Assembly (NCBI GenBank): GCA_937880065.1
Contig: CALFMA010000291.1
Location: forward strand, 1 to 40,820
Reading direction: 5' to 3'
Length of the DNA stretch: 40,820 bases
Source: an uncultured Ruminococcus sp.
GTDB taxonomy: Bacteria > Bacillota_A > Clostridia > Oscillospirales > Ruminococcaceae
Made by a program: the position numbers and the translations under genes. The notes under the pieces were generated by a model. It was not told the DNA's origin. It made no database searches and saw only the letters and a program-made list of their open reading frames with translations. Positions 16,072 through 23,999 of this stretch are shown here, in pieces (the stretch's first letter is position 1; every line of letters starts with the position of its first letter).

Positions 16072-18159
16072 CTAGCCAAACAGCCGTGCGATACGCTCAC
16101 TCACGGACTTTTCAAGCTCCAAGAACCGCTGTTCAAGCTCCTCGCTGGGCTTCGGCTGCTGATACTTATAGAAATATCTTGTAAACGGAATCTCCGCACC
16201 CGTCTTGACAACAGGCGACTTCTTGCTCAGATCTTCCTCAAAGAACCACTGTGCATCGGGAACATGGGGAAGTACCTCACGAGTCATATAGTCCTCAATG
16301 CTCTCGTCAAACTTAACGATCTCAGTGTCCTTTGTCTCCTTATCGTAGATGATGTTGCCTTTCTTATCGCGCTGAATTTCAGCGGACTTGTCCATGACCG
16401 AAAGGCCGTCAGCGATCTTGTCAAGGAGCTTCTTGTCCGTTGTTGCAGTGCTAAGTATCTTTGTCAGTACGGGCATGAACTCCGCAGGGGATAAATATAC
16501 CTTATCATCATCGTCACATCTCAGCAGTTCGATGATAGCTTCGTAAACAGGCTTGTTGTTCTGGTAGTTTTCGAGTTTTTTGACCTCTTTGCCCGTCAGC
16601 TCCTCAGCGTTTTCAAGCTCTGCTACCTTAGCAGGATCATACAGCGAGGACAACGAACCCTTTGACAGCATTGCCTGAATACGTTCCTCAGTCACCGCAT
16701 AGCTTCTCTGCAACGGCTGCATGACCGTATACTCACGATAGATAAACTCCGTATTCGGATAGATCTTGCAATACTCGTTCTCCACAAAATCAGCATAAAG
16801 CTTTGTGATAGTAGAACGGTCTTCGGGGCTGATCTCGTTTTTCTTGTTGCCGAGAGCCTTTCTGAGCTTGTGGAAAATCGTGCCTGCATCAATGAGCTGA
16901 ATCTTGCCCTTGCGCTCCTCACGCTTATTCTTTGACAGCACCCAAATGTATGTAGCGATACCTGTGTTGTAGAAAAGATCAGTGGGGAGAGCGATAATTG
17001 CTTCGATCAGGTCATTTTCAAGCAGCCACCGTCTGATTTGACTCTCTCCCGAAGATGTACCGCCCGAAAACAGCGGGGAGCCGTTCTCGATGATTGCAGC
17101 ACGACCGAGGGCATCGTCCATTTTATTCACAGCCGACTGAATGAAAAGCAACTGCATATCGCCTGAACCTGGCAGTCCTGCACCGAAACGACCGTCAAAG
17201 CCCTTCTGGTTTTCTTCTTTAACTGCCTGTTCTACACCCTCAGCGGCATCTTTACCGCCCCACGGAGTTCCGAACGGCGGGTTTTCGATCACGAAACGCA
17301 TCTGTCTGTCAGGGAAACAGTCAGCCTTCATAGTGTCCTGCATACGGATATTCTCGGCATTCTGCCCCTTGATAAGCATTTCCGCCACACACATCGCATA
17401 GGACTCAGGATTGATCTCCTGCCCGAACAGACGCACATTCGCAGTCGGGTTATAGCGGTGAATGAAGTTGTATGAAGTCGAGAGCATACCACCTGTGCCT
17501 GCTGCCTGGTCGAGTATGGTGATCTCCTTGTGGTCATCGAAAATATCATCACAGCCCTCTGCAAGCAGAATGTTTACCATGAGCTTGATAATATCTCTGC
17601 CCGTGTAGTGATCGCCAGCCTCGGCATTTTCTGAGAACCTACGGATCAAGTCCTCAAAGATATAGCCCATTTTAACATTGTCAATGGTCTTGGGATCGAG
17701 GTCAAGCTCCGAGAATGCCTTTACCACCGACAGCAGACGGTTGTTCTTATCCATCTTGTCGATCTGCTTGTCAAAGTCAAGGCTCTTGATGATGTCCTGC
17801 ACATTTGCAGAAAAGCCCTCGATGTAGTTTCTGAAATTCGCCGCAAGGTGGTCGGTATCATTGACAAGCTCTGCAAGGGTGTACTCGCTCGTATTGAAGA
17901 ACTGATACCCCGACACACGGCACATCGCCTTTGCAGGGTACGCAGGATTCTTCTTGTACTGCTCCACGACAACCTGCTTCGTAGCTTCCAATGCGCACTC
18001 AAAGCGGCGGATAATGACCATAGGAATAATAACGTCCTTGTACTTGTCGCTCTGATATGTACCTCTCAACTTATTGGCAATAGACCAAATGAAGCCCACC
18101 TCGGTGGAAACATCTACGGGAGCATCGTCCCACATTACATCTATTTTCTTATCAATCAT
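16072..18159 (-). CDS. hsdM: Type I restriction-modification DNA methyltransferase HsdM
   Basis: HsdM methylates adenine N6 within the HsdS target and protects self DNA. The N-terminal helical domain starts VGFIWSIANKLRGTYQ. The methyltransferase core has the SAM-binding motif LDQAAGTGGML and the catalytic ENPPFGTPWGG (NPPF) motif. A C-terminal extension makes it 695 residues, longer than classical HsdM of about 530. The ATG has AAAGGAG 7 bases upstream and overlaps the WYL regulator gene by 8 bases, so methylase expression is coupled to the regulator. No defects are visible. Confidence 0.94.
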   Translation of the reverse strand: MIDKKIDVMWDDAPVDVSTEVGFIWSIANKLRGTYQSDKYKDVIIPMVIIRRFECALEATKQVVVEQYKKNPAYPAKAMCRVSGYQFFNTSEYTLAELVNDTDHLAANFRNYIEGFSANVQDIIKSLDFDKQIDKMDKNNRLLSVVKAFSELDLDPKTIDNVKMGYIFEDLIRRFSENAEAGDHYTGRDIIKLMVNILLAEGCDDIFDDHKEITILDQAAGTGGMLSTSYNFIHRYNPTANVRLFGQEINPESYAMCVAEMLIKGQNAENIRMQDTMKADCFPDRQMRFVIENPPFGTPWGGKDAAEGVEQAVKEENQKGFDGRFGAGLPGSGDMQLLFIQSAVNKMDDALGRAAIIENGSPLFSGGTSSGESQIRRWLLENDLIEAIIALPTDLFYNTGIATYIWVLSKNKREERKGKIQLIDAGTIFHKLRKALGNKKNEISPEDRSTITKLYADFVENEYCKIYPNTEFIYREYTVMQPLQRSYAVTEERIQAMLSKGSLSSLYDPAKVAELENAEELTGKEVKKLENYQNNKPVYEAIIELLRCDDDDKVYLSPAEFMPVLTKILSTATTDKKLLDKIADGLSVMDKSAEIQRDKKGNIIYDKETKDTEIVKFDESIEDYMTREVLPHVPDAQWFFEEDLSKKSPVVKTGAEIPFTRYFYKYQQPKPSEELEQRFLELEKSVSERIARLFG

Positions 18160-19126
18160 TGTAAAACTCCTTTATATCAAATGGCGGTTTAATTCCCTCA
18201 GGGGAAACAATCTTGATCTGATCTCCAAGCTGATATATCCAGCCCCAGAATGTTGGACTTATCTGTACCGTAACTTTTATTTTAAGCCAGCCTTTATCAG
18301 CGTGTCTGACCTCAATATTCTCTCCGAACTTATCATAGATAACGCCAAGCTTATCTGGCGCAAACTCCATCGTTACAAGTTCAGCTTCACCGTTATACAT
18401 CTTAAATACCTGTTCTGTATAAGTTTCTGTCTTTCTTTTCTTGATAAGAGCTTCTTCACAGATAGGCTCTTCTTCGACCTCAACAGTATCCATACGGTCA
18501 ACTCTGTAATTCACTGCATTCTGATACTTCTGACTGTATGCAACGAGATAATAGTTGTCTTCGCTGAATACAAGAGCAACAGGATCGGTGATGTATCGTT
18601 TCTTTTCTTTACGATAGACACGATTCCTCTTTTCGTCTAAATCAAAGTAGTAGAAACTTACTTGTTTTTTCTTCCTGATAGCAAGTTCTATCTGTTCGAT
18701 ATTCTCATAAATATCTTGGTTGGAGTGCTTGTGGTTATTGAAAAAGATAATATTATCCCTGACAATCTCAGAACGACGTACTCCTGCATAAGAAAGGAGC
18801 TTTTCAACCAGATCGGCAGTCTTGTCTGCCGGAATAAAGTTAGCAGCCTGGACAGCATCAATAAGAGTTTTTACCTCAGCAAGAGAGAACGATACCTCGT
18901 TCATATAGTAAGCATTCTCACGTCCAAGTTCTGTTTTAACAATATTTGCACCGCTTTCAATCAGCATATCCATATCTTTATAAAGTGTTCTACGTTCACA
19001 GGAAATATGGATACTATTAAGGTAGCTTATGATCTGACTGGTAGATACTGGCTTTCCTTCGGTCGATTCCGCCCGTAAAAACTCCATTATCCTGAGCAGC
19101 TTAATCTTCTGATTATTTTCAGCCAT
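18152..19126 (-). CDS. WYL-domain transcriptional regulator of the restriction/TIR operon
   Basis: This 324-residue protein has an N-terminal helix-turn-helix (about 5-65; KLLRIMEFLRAES, then ISCERRTLYKDMDMLIESG) and a WYL domain (about 140-230; KKQVSFYYFDLD, ITDPVALVFSEDNYYLVAYS, VNYRVDRMD). The C-terminal WCX-like part includes WGWIYQLGDQIKIVSP. WYL proteins bind nucleic-acid-type ligands and commonly control anti-phage systems. It is the first gene of the operon, directly behind a near-consensus promoter, and its stop overlaps hsdM. Likely an autoregulator of the cassette. AGGAG/AAGGA precedes the start. Confidence 0.9.
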   Translation of the reverse strand: MAENNQKIKLLRIMEFLRAESTEGKPVSTSQIISYLNSIHISCERRTLYKDMDMLIESGANIVKTELGRENAYYMNEVSFSLAEVKTLIDAVQAANFIPADKTADLVEKLLSYAGVRRSEIVRDNIIFFNNHKHSNQDIYENIEQIELAIRKKKQVSFYYFDLDEKRNRVYRKEKKRYITDPVALVFSEDNYYLVAYSQKYQNAVNYRVDRMDTVEVEEEPICEEALIKKRKTETYTEQVFKMYNGEAELVTMEFAPDKLGVIYDKFGENIEVRHADKGWLKIKVTVQISPTFWGWIYQLGDQIKIVSPEGIKPPFDIKEFYND

Positions 19127-19161
19127 TGTCCTTGCTCCTAACTTACAATATCTTACTGTAT

Positions 19162-19215
19162 ATTATATCACTACTTATGTGGTTTGTCAATAGGTTAAAG
19201 TCATTTTTTTATGAC
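19162..19215 (-). promoter_or_regulatory. Near-consensus promoter of the hsd/TIR operon with candidate operator
   Basis: On the minus strand a perfect TTGACA (19185-19190) and a perfect TATAAT (19162-19167) are exactly 17 bases apart. An inverted repeat, GTCAT-N6-ATGAC (19200-19215), lies just upstream of the -35 box and is a candidate site for the adjacent WYL regulator. Such a strong promoter suggests repression in normal growth. Confidence 0.8.
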
Positions 19216-19295
19216 ATATAAATCTATAAATAGTGACATAGAGTGGTTGCTTGTATATTGTATTTTTCTTTGCTCTAAAGTGCTATAATAAATAG

Positions 19296-19330
19296 AACAA
19301 GGCTCTCAGAACCACTCTGAGAACCTTGTT
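19296..19330. terminator. Long hairpin between the SSB-like gene and the WYL promoter
   Basis: A 15-bp stem with one mismatch (arms AACAAGGCTCTCAGA and TCTGAGAACCTTGTT, loop ACCAC) lies 83 bp downstream of the SSB-like gene on the minus strand. Only a weak T-rich tail follows on either side. It probably isolates the SSB-like transcript from the operon. A TATAAT at 19284-19289 on the plus strand has no good -35, so I do not call a promoter there. Confidence 0.6.
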
Positions 19331-19413
19331 TCATATATAAGAATAACGGTAATCATATCCGAAAGTCGCTATGAGCATTTTTCGTTCGTCTGAGAGCATA
19401 CCGCCCGTTTCCG

Positions 19414-19728
19414 TCAGAAAAGCTGTCCCAATTCAGCATCGACCTTGACTGCAAATCTGTTCTGGAAGTGCAGTTCCTCAACGATAATAACCACAGTATT
19501 ATCAGGAGCCTTTCTGAGCGAACCGACAAAGGTTATCTGTCCGCCCTTTGAGTAGAGAAAAATCACTGACTTTGCGTTATCATTGAATGCGAGACAAGTG
19601 AATATATCGGTCTCGGTCGTTTCAATGCCATTGCGTTTTGGCTGGTCTACTGCGATACTGAATTTGCAGTAGCTGTAATCCTGCTCAGTTACAACGTTCA
19701 AATCGGTAGTGATGTGTGGATAACCCAA
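19414..19728 (-). CDS. SSB-like single-stranded DNA-binding protein, probably N-terminally truncated
   Basis: The 104 residues read as an OB-fold SSB core: CKFSIAVDQPKRNG, then TDIFTCLAFNDNAKSVIFLYSKGGQITFVGSLR. SSB proteins coat single-stranded DNA and are common cargo of conjugative elements. Only a TTG start is available, without a ribosome binding site, and the usual first beta strand before GY is missing. The missing part falls where a recombinase fragment on the other strand begins (about 19716), so the gene was probably cut by a rearrangement. I regard it as a relic or a weakly expressed gene. Confidence 0.6.
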   Translation of the reverse strand: MGYPHITTDLNVVTEQDYSYCKFSIAVDQPKRNGIETTETDIFTCLAFNDNAKSVIFLYSKGGQITFVGSLRKAPDNTVVIIVEELHFQNRFAVKVDAELGQLF

Positions 19729-20164
19729 AAGAGGATTGGCTGATTTTCGAGAACACTCATGAAGCTATTGTCACTCACTGGACAGACTGTTCACAAGGCT
19801 CTACGAAGACAACGTATCAGGGAAAATCTCCGATGAGCGCTTTTCTATGATGTCCGCAGGATATGAGGACGAGCAGAAGAAAATGAGAGCAACCGTAGCA
19901 GAGCTGACCGCTTACATTGATACTGCCGAACAGAAGTCAGCCGATGTGACCGCATTCATCAGGGCAGTACAGAAATATGAGCATATCACGGAGCTGACAC
20001 CTGAAATCATGCACGAACTTATCGAGAAGATCGTTGTTCATGCTCCTGACAAGAGCAGCGGTCATCGCACGCAGGAAATCGAGATACACTATCGTTTCGA
20101 TGTTGCCGTTACAACTGCTGTCGCTGACAGCATGAAGTACGACAAAAAGAGAAAGGCTGCGTAA
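19716..20164 (+). pseudogene. Remnant of a large serine recombinase (internal deletion, frame change)
   Basis: Two recombinase pieces lie in different frames. From about 19716 the sequence reads NPKEDWLIFENTHEAIVT, the end of the recombinase domain. From about 19778 it reads SLDRLFTRLYEDNVSGKISD, continues through a coiled coil and ends with a DUF4368-type tail (LTPEIMHELIEKIVVHAPDK). The zinc-ribbon region and the whole catalytic N-terminus are missing, so it cannot catalyse integration. It is probably what remains of the integrase of an element that once carried the island. An ATG at 19847 could express the last 105 residues, but I see no reason to think that it functions. Confidence 0.85.
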
Positions 20165-20180
20165 CCAAGGCGGTTACGCA
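20158..20180 (+). terminator. Hairpin at the end of the recombinase remnant
   Basis: A perfect 9-bp stem (TGCGTAACC and GGTTACGCA around AAGGC) overlaps the stop codon of the recombinase remnant. The following tail is only moderately T-rich. A better terminator lies 40 bp downstream. Confidence 0.5.
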
Positions 20181-20198
20181 ACCTTATCTTCAAATCAT

Positions 20199-20247
20199 AA
20201 AAACTTCTTTATTAGTACCCGTCTTAAAACAGGCGGTTTGTTTTTTT
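20199..20247 (+). terminator. Terminator at the right end of the island, abutting the glmS stop codon
   Basis: A hairpin (CCGTCT and AGGCGG, loop TAAAAC, 20219-20236) is followed by TTTGTTTTTTT. The T-tract runs into the glmS stop codon (TAA on the minus strand, 20246-20248). The 20 bases before the hairpin (AAAACTTCTTTATTAGTACC) recur, inverted, at the left end of the island near 7.8 kb with one difference. On the minus strand no T-tract follows, so it does not look like a normal glmS terminator. Confidence 0.65.
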
Positions 20248-22084
20248 ATTCAACAGTAACGCTCTTAGCAAGGTTTCTTGGCTTATCTACGTCATATCCC
20301 TTTGCAACGGATACATAATAACCAAGAAGCTGGAGTGGAATTACTGAAAGGCTTCCTGCAAAATGAGGGTCAGTCTGAGGAATGTAAACTGTGAAGTCAG
20401 CTAAATCCTCCATGCTGTAGTTGCCGTAAGTTGTAAGTCCCATAAGTGACGCACCACGGCTCTTAACCTCAACCATATTGCTGACTGTCTTTTCATAGAG
20501 GTCAGGCTGTGTGAGAATACCGATTACAGGAATCTTATCCTCAATAAGGCTGATAGGTCCGTGCTTCAACTCACCTGCTGCGTATGCCTCGGAGTGAATA
20601 TAGCTGATTTCCTTCATCTTTAAGCTGCCTTCAAGACCGATTGCATAGTCGATACCTCTGCCGATGAAGAATGCGTCCTTACAGCCTGCAAGCTTGTTTG
20701 CATACCACTGGATACGCTCCTTATCTTCAAGGATTTTCTCAATCTTTTCGGGAATTGTATTAAGCTCTGTGAGGAGAGCGTCATAAGTTTCCTGCTCCAT
20801 TTCGCCTCTTGCGAGAGCAAACTGCATTGCAAGGAGATAGCCTGCAATAAGCTGTGTGCTGTATGCCTTTGTAGTTGCAACTGAAATTTCAGGGCCTGCA
20901 AGGGTATAGAATACGCTGTCAGCTTCACGTGCAATTGATGAACCTACAACATTTACGATACCGAATGTCTTAACTCCTGCATCCTTGGACATTCTGAGAG
21001 CTGCAAGGCTGTCAGCAGTTTCGCCTGACTGGCTTACAATAATAACAAGGCTGTTCTTAGCAAGCTTCATCTTTCTGTAACGGAATTCAGAAGCAAGTTC
21101 CACACGAACAGAAATTGAAGAAAACTCCTCAATAACGTACTGTACAGCCATACCAACGTGATATGCAGAACCGCAGGCAACAATGTAAATCTGCTGGATT
21201 TCCTGCATTTCCTCATCAGTAAGACCATGCTCACCAAAGTCAATTTTGCCGTTCTTTACAACAGAATTGATTGTATCTCTGATAACCTTAGGCTGCTCGT
21301 GGATTTCCTTGAGCATAAAATGCTCGTAACCGCCCTTTTCAGCAGCAGCGGCATCCCACTTGATTTCAACAAGTTCCTTTTCGATTTCTTCACGGTCAAT
21401 ATTGTAGAAAGTTGCAGTACCCTTTGTAAGCTTTGCAATTTCCATATTGCCTATGTAGTAAACATTTCTTGTATATTTAAGAACAGCAGGAACGTCAGAA
21501 GCAACATAAGTTTCGCCGCCTGTGATACCGATAATCATAGGGCTGTCCTTACGTGCTGTGTAGATTTCGCCGGGGAAATCGCTGAACATTACGCAGAGAG
21601 CATAAGAACCTCTGATACGAATCATTGCTCTTGCAATTGAGTCAACAGGGCCGAGATTGTACTTCTTGAAGTAATAGTCAATAAGCTTTACTGCAACCTC
21701 TGTGTCTGTCTGTGAATTGAAAGTATATCCGCTTTTTGTAAGCTTTTCTCTCAACTCCTGATAGTTTTCGATAATACCGTTGTGAACTGCAACAACATTA
21801 TTGTCATCGCTGGAATGGGGATGAGCGTTGAGGGTAGAAGGCTCGCCGTGAGTTGCCCAACGTGTGTGACCGATACCGCAGCAGCCGCTTACAGCCTCGC
21901 CGTCGTTAGTCATCTTTTTGAGAACTTCAAGCTTACCCTTAGCCTTGATTACAGTAACTTCCTCGCTGCCGTCACGAACAGCGATACCAGCTGAGTCGTA
22001 ACCTCTGTATTCGAGCTTAGAAAGTCCGTCAAGAAGAATGGGAGCAGCCTGATGCTCACCTGTAAATCCTACAATTCCGCACAT
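20246..22084 (-). CDS. glmS: Glutamine-fructose-6-phosphate aminotransferase (isomerising), GlmS
   Basis: GlmS makes glucosamine-6-phosphate from fructose-6-phosphate and glutamine, the first step of amino-sugar supply for peptidoglycan. The N-terminal glutaminase starts MCGIVGF, with Cys2 as nucleophile after Met removal, and contains HTRWATHG. Two SIS sugar-isomerase domains follow (VACGSAYHVG and SQSGETADS; GRGIDYAIGLEGSLKMKEISYIHSEAY). The C-terminus is DKPRNLAKSVTVE. The 612-residue length is normal. GGAGG lies 8 bases before the ATG. It is a housekeeping gene and marks the chromosomal edge of the island, whose right end touches its stop codon. Confidence 0.97.
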   Translation of the reverse strand: MCGIVGFTGEHQAAPILLDGLSKLEYRGYDSAGIAVRDGSEEVTVIKAKGKLEVLKKMTNDGEAVSGCCGIGHTRWATHGEPSTLNAHPHSSDDNNVVAVHNGIIENYQELREKLTKSGYTFNSQTDTEVAVKLIDYYFKKYNLGPVDSIARAMIRIRGSYALCVMFSDFPGEIYTARKDSPMIIGITGGETYVASDVPAVLKYTRNVYYIGNMEIAKLTKGTATFYNIDREEIEKELVEIKWDAAAAEKGGYEHFMLKEIHEQPKVIRDTINSVVKNGKIDFGEHGLTDEEMQEIQQIYIVACGSAYHVGMAVQYVIEEFSSISVRVELASEFRYRKMKLAKNSLVIIVSQSGETADSLAALRMSKDAGVKTFGIVNVVGSSIAREADSVFYTLAGPEISVATTKAYSTQLIAGYLLAMQFALARGEMEQETYDALLTELNTIPEKIEKILEDKERIQWYANKLAGCKDAFFIGRGIDYAIGLEGSLKMKEISYIHSEAYAAGELKHGPISLIEDKIPVIGILTQPDLYEKTVSNMVEVKSRGASLMGLTTYGNYSMEDLADFTVYIPQTDPHFAGSLSVIPLQLLGYYVSVAKGYDVDKPRNLAKSVTVE

Positions 22085-22188
22085 AATATACCTCCGTATT
22101 TATCGACAATAAACTTGCCGAAACTTTAAAGCATTTCTTTTTTTGACGATTGAAACGCCATTATTCTAATAAAACAATATACTCATAT

Positions 22189-22217
22189 ATTATAACATAA
22201 TATATAAGAAAATGCAA
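22189..22217 (-). promoter_or_regulatory. glmS promoter
   Basis: TTGCAT (22212-22217) and TATAAT (22189-22194) on the minus strand are separated by exactly 17 bases. The -35 box is part of the terminator stem of the upstream SPFH gene. The predicted leader is only about 100 bases, and I see no glmS ribozyme core in it. Confidence 0.7.
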
Positions 22218-22239
22218 GTGTATTTTTCAACACTTGCAT
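22212..22239. terminator. Terminator of the SPFH gene (bidirectional hairpin)
   Basis: A perfect 10-bp stem, ATGCAAGTGT/ACACTTGCAT with an 8-base loop, lies directly after the SPFH stop. T-rich tails are present on both strands (TTTTTTG on plus, TTTCTT on minus). Confidence 0.85.
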
Positions 22240-22247
22240 TTTTTTGT

Positions 22248-23540
22248 TTATTTAACTATATCGTCAGTACCAAATGGGTCACCGCACTCCGCACAGAATT
22301 TAGGAGGATTATGTGGGTCAGCAGGCTCCCAGCCGCACTTGTCGCACTTATAAAGAGGTGCTCCCGCAGGCTTTGGACTTCCGCAGTTTGCACAGAATTT
22401 ACCATTATTCGATGTTCCGCATGAGCAAGTCCAGCTTGCATCAGCAGCCTTTGCAGCTCCGCAGTTAGCACAGAATTTTCCTGTATTTGATGTACCGCAG
22501 GAGCAAACCCAGCCGCCCTGTACAGGTGCATTCTGCTGCTGTGCTGCCATATTATAAAGGTTATTAGCGTTCATTCCGCCCATCTGCTGAGCCATATTCA
22601 CACCGAACATACCCATAGCTGCACCGTTGGAATTATTAGCAGCGGCAACCATAGCTGCATTCTGCGACTGAACTGTGCTTGCAGCGGCATTGAGAGGATT
22701 TCTCATCCATGCAGCGTCCTCGAAATTCTTGATACGCTCCTCGTCCTCTTTATTGATAGATACGGAACGGATAGCAACGGACATAATCTCGATACCACGT
22801 TCTTCAAGCCACTCTGTCTTGAAAATGTCCTTCATAGCATTTGTAACCGCAAGGTTATTTGCAGGAAGTTCGTCATATCTTATTGTATCTGAAAGCTTTG
22901 CAAATGCATCGGAAAGACGAGCAAGGAACTCGCTGTGGAGCATATTGTCAATTGTGCTTCTGCTGTAAACATTGGAAACATTTCCGCTTACCTTTGTGAA
23001 GAATACGAGAGGATCGGAAATTCTGTAGGAATAAACGCCGTTGCAGCGAAGTCCGACAGTAAAGCTTCTGCCGATGTCAGCATAGTTTACTCTGAAAGGC
23101 ACAGGAGTAGGTGTGCCGAATTTATTATCGGTAATTTCCTTTACGTTGATGTAGTAAATTCTCTGGTCGTGGTTTGCGTCACCGCCATACTGGATACGCT
23201 TGCCCATAATCTTGAAAGTTTCCTTGATGCTTGAAAAACCGCCGTCAAAGATACTTGGCTCAGTTGACATATCGTAAGTATATTCACCGGGGAGTGCACA
23301 GATTTCCACAATCTGTCCCTGGTCAACGATAATCATACACTGACCTTCGTTTACAACGATTGTGCTGCCGTTGGTGATAATATTGTCATTACCCTTGGTA
23401 TTTGAAGATTTCTTTCCTGTTTTCTTGTAGCCCTTTGCTACGAGAACATCAGCAGGCATAGCGTCACAGCAGAAGAATTCCTTCCATGTATCCGCAAATG
23501 TCGAGCCTACGCCTGAAATTACTGCTTTAATAAGTCCCAT
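22248..23540 (-). CDS. SPFH/band-7 domain protein with C-terminal zinc ribbons (YdjI-like)
   Basis: This 430-residue cytoplasmic protein has an SPFH domain over about residues 60-300 (STIVVNEGQCMIIVDQGQI, IYYINVKEITDNKFGTPTPVPF, EWLEERGIEIMSVAIRSVSI). An Ala/Asn/Met-rich linker and three zinc-ribbon-like modules follow: CSCGTSNTGKFCANCG, CSCGTSNNGKFCANCG, and a CDKCG...FCAECG module. SPFH proteins form oligomeric membrane-associated scaffolds, and this soluble zinc-ribbon class is related to Bacillus YdjI, which is linked to membrane-stress response. It is a single gene with its own promoter and terminator. The start has AAGGAG 8 bases upstream. Confidence 0.88.
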   Translation of the reverse strand: MGLIKAVISGVGSTFADTWKEFFCCDAMPADVLVAKGYKKTGKKSSNTKGNDNIITNGSTIVVNEGQCMIIVDQGQIVEICALPGEYTYDMSTEPSIFDGGFSSIKETFKIMGKRIQYGGDANHDQRIYYINVKEITDNKFGTPTPVPFRVNYADIGRSFTVGLRCNGVYSYRISDPLVFFTKVSGNVSNVYSRSTIDNMLHSEFLARLSDAFAKLSDTIRYDELPANNLAVTNAMKDIFKTEWLEERGIEIMSVAIRSVSINKEDEERIKNFEDAAWMRNPLNAAASTVQSQNAAMVAAANNSNGAAMGMFGVNMAQQMGGMNANNLYNMAAQQQNAPVQGGWVCSCGTSNTGKFCANCGAAKAADASWTCSCGTSNNGKFCANCGSPKPAGAPLYKCDKCGWEPADPHNPPKFCAECGDPFGTDDIVK

Positions 23541-23607
23541 AATTAAAACTCCTTCCGTTTCAGTTTTACTGAAAACCTATATCATTTTCGGCAATGCCGA
23601 TATAAAT

Positions 23608-23636
23608 ATTATAACACATTATTTCAGATTTTGCAA
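23608..23636 (-). promoter_or_regulatory. Promoter of the SPFH gene
   Basis: On the minus strand TTGCAA (23631-23636) and TATAAT (23608-23613) are 17 bases apart. Just downstream, in the leader, CGGCA-A-TGCCG (23589-23599) is a short perfect inverted repeat that might bind a regulator. Confidence 0.7.
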
Positions 23637-23648
23637 TACCTGTTTATA

Positions 23649-23999
23649 TCATTTTTCAGAAAGCCATTTTTCCCATACGTCTGGACAGTAACCAACAGCA
23701 GCTTTCTTTCCGCAGCGTACTACGGGAGTTTTTATAAGCTGCTGATTTTCAAAAAGCTTTTCCTCACGGTCGCTGTCAAGGAGATATTTCATAAGAGTGA
23801 GGGTATTTTTATCCTTGGCATTTTCATTTATAAGGCTGTCAATTCCGCCTACTGCCTGCAAAACTGAGGTAAATTCTCCTTTGCTCATACCCTTTTCTTT
23901 CATATCAATGAACTGAACGCTGATATTTCGCTCCTTGAAATATCGCTCTGCCTTTTTTGTATCAAAGCATTTTTTAGTTCCGAAAATCTGTATCGTCAT
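23649..23999 (-). CDS. ArsC/Spx-family thioredoxin-fold protein
   Basis: This 116-residue protein of the ArsC/Spx/MgsR family has the N-terminal strand TIQIFGTKKCFDTKKAERYF with a single cysteine (CFDT), so it lacks the CxxC redox switch of Spx. It keeps the family's LIKTPVVRCG loop. Members are either arsenate-reductase-like glutaredoxin-coupled enzymes or RNA-polymerase-binding regulators. With one N-terminal cysteine, the reductase-like group (YffB/ArsC type) fits better, but the substrate is unknown. The ATG overlaps the stop of the GH3 gene by 4 bases, so the two are co-translated; there is no obvious functional link. Confidence 0.85.
   Translation of the reverse strand: MTIQIFGTKKCFDTKKAERYFKERNISVQFIDMKEKGMSKGEFTSVLQAVGGIDSLINENAKDKNTLTLMKYLLDSDREEKLFENQQLIKTPVVRCGKKAAVGYCPDVWEKWLSEK

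Noticed and set aside
20199..20247. Tn7-like insertion at glmS
   Set aside because: The position downstream of glmS fits, but no tns genes or Tn7 end repeats are visible. Only the hotspot idea is kept.
22085..22188. glmS ribozyme in the glmS leader
   Set aside because: The leader after the predicted promoter is only about 100 bases and I cannot find the conserved ribozyme core.
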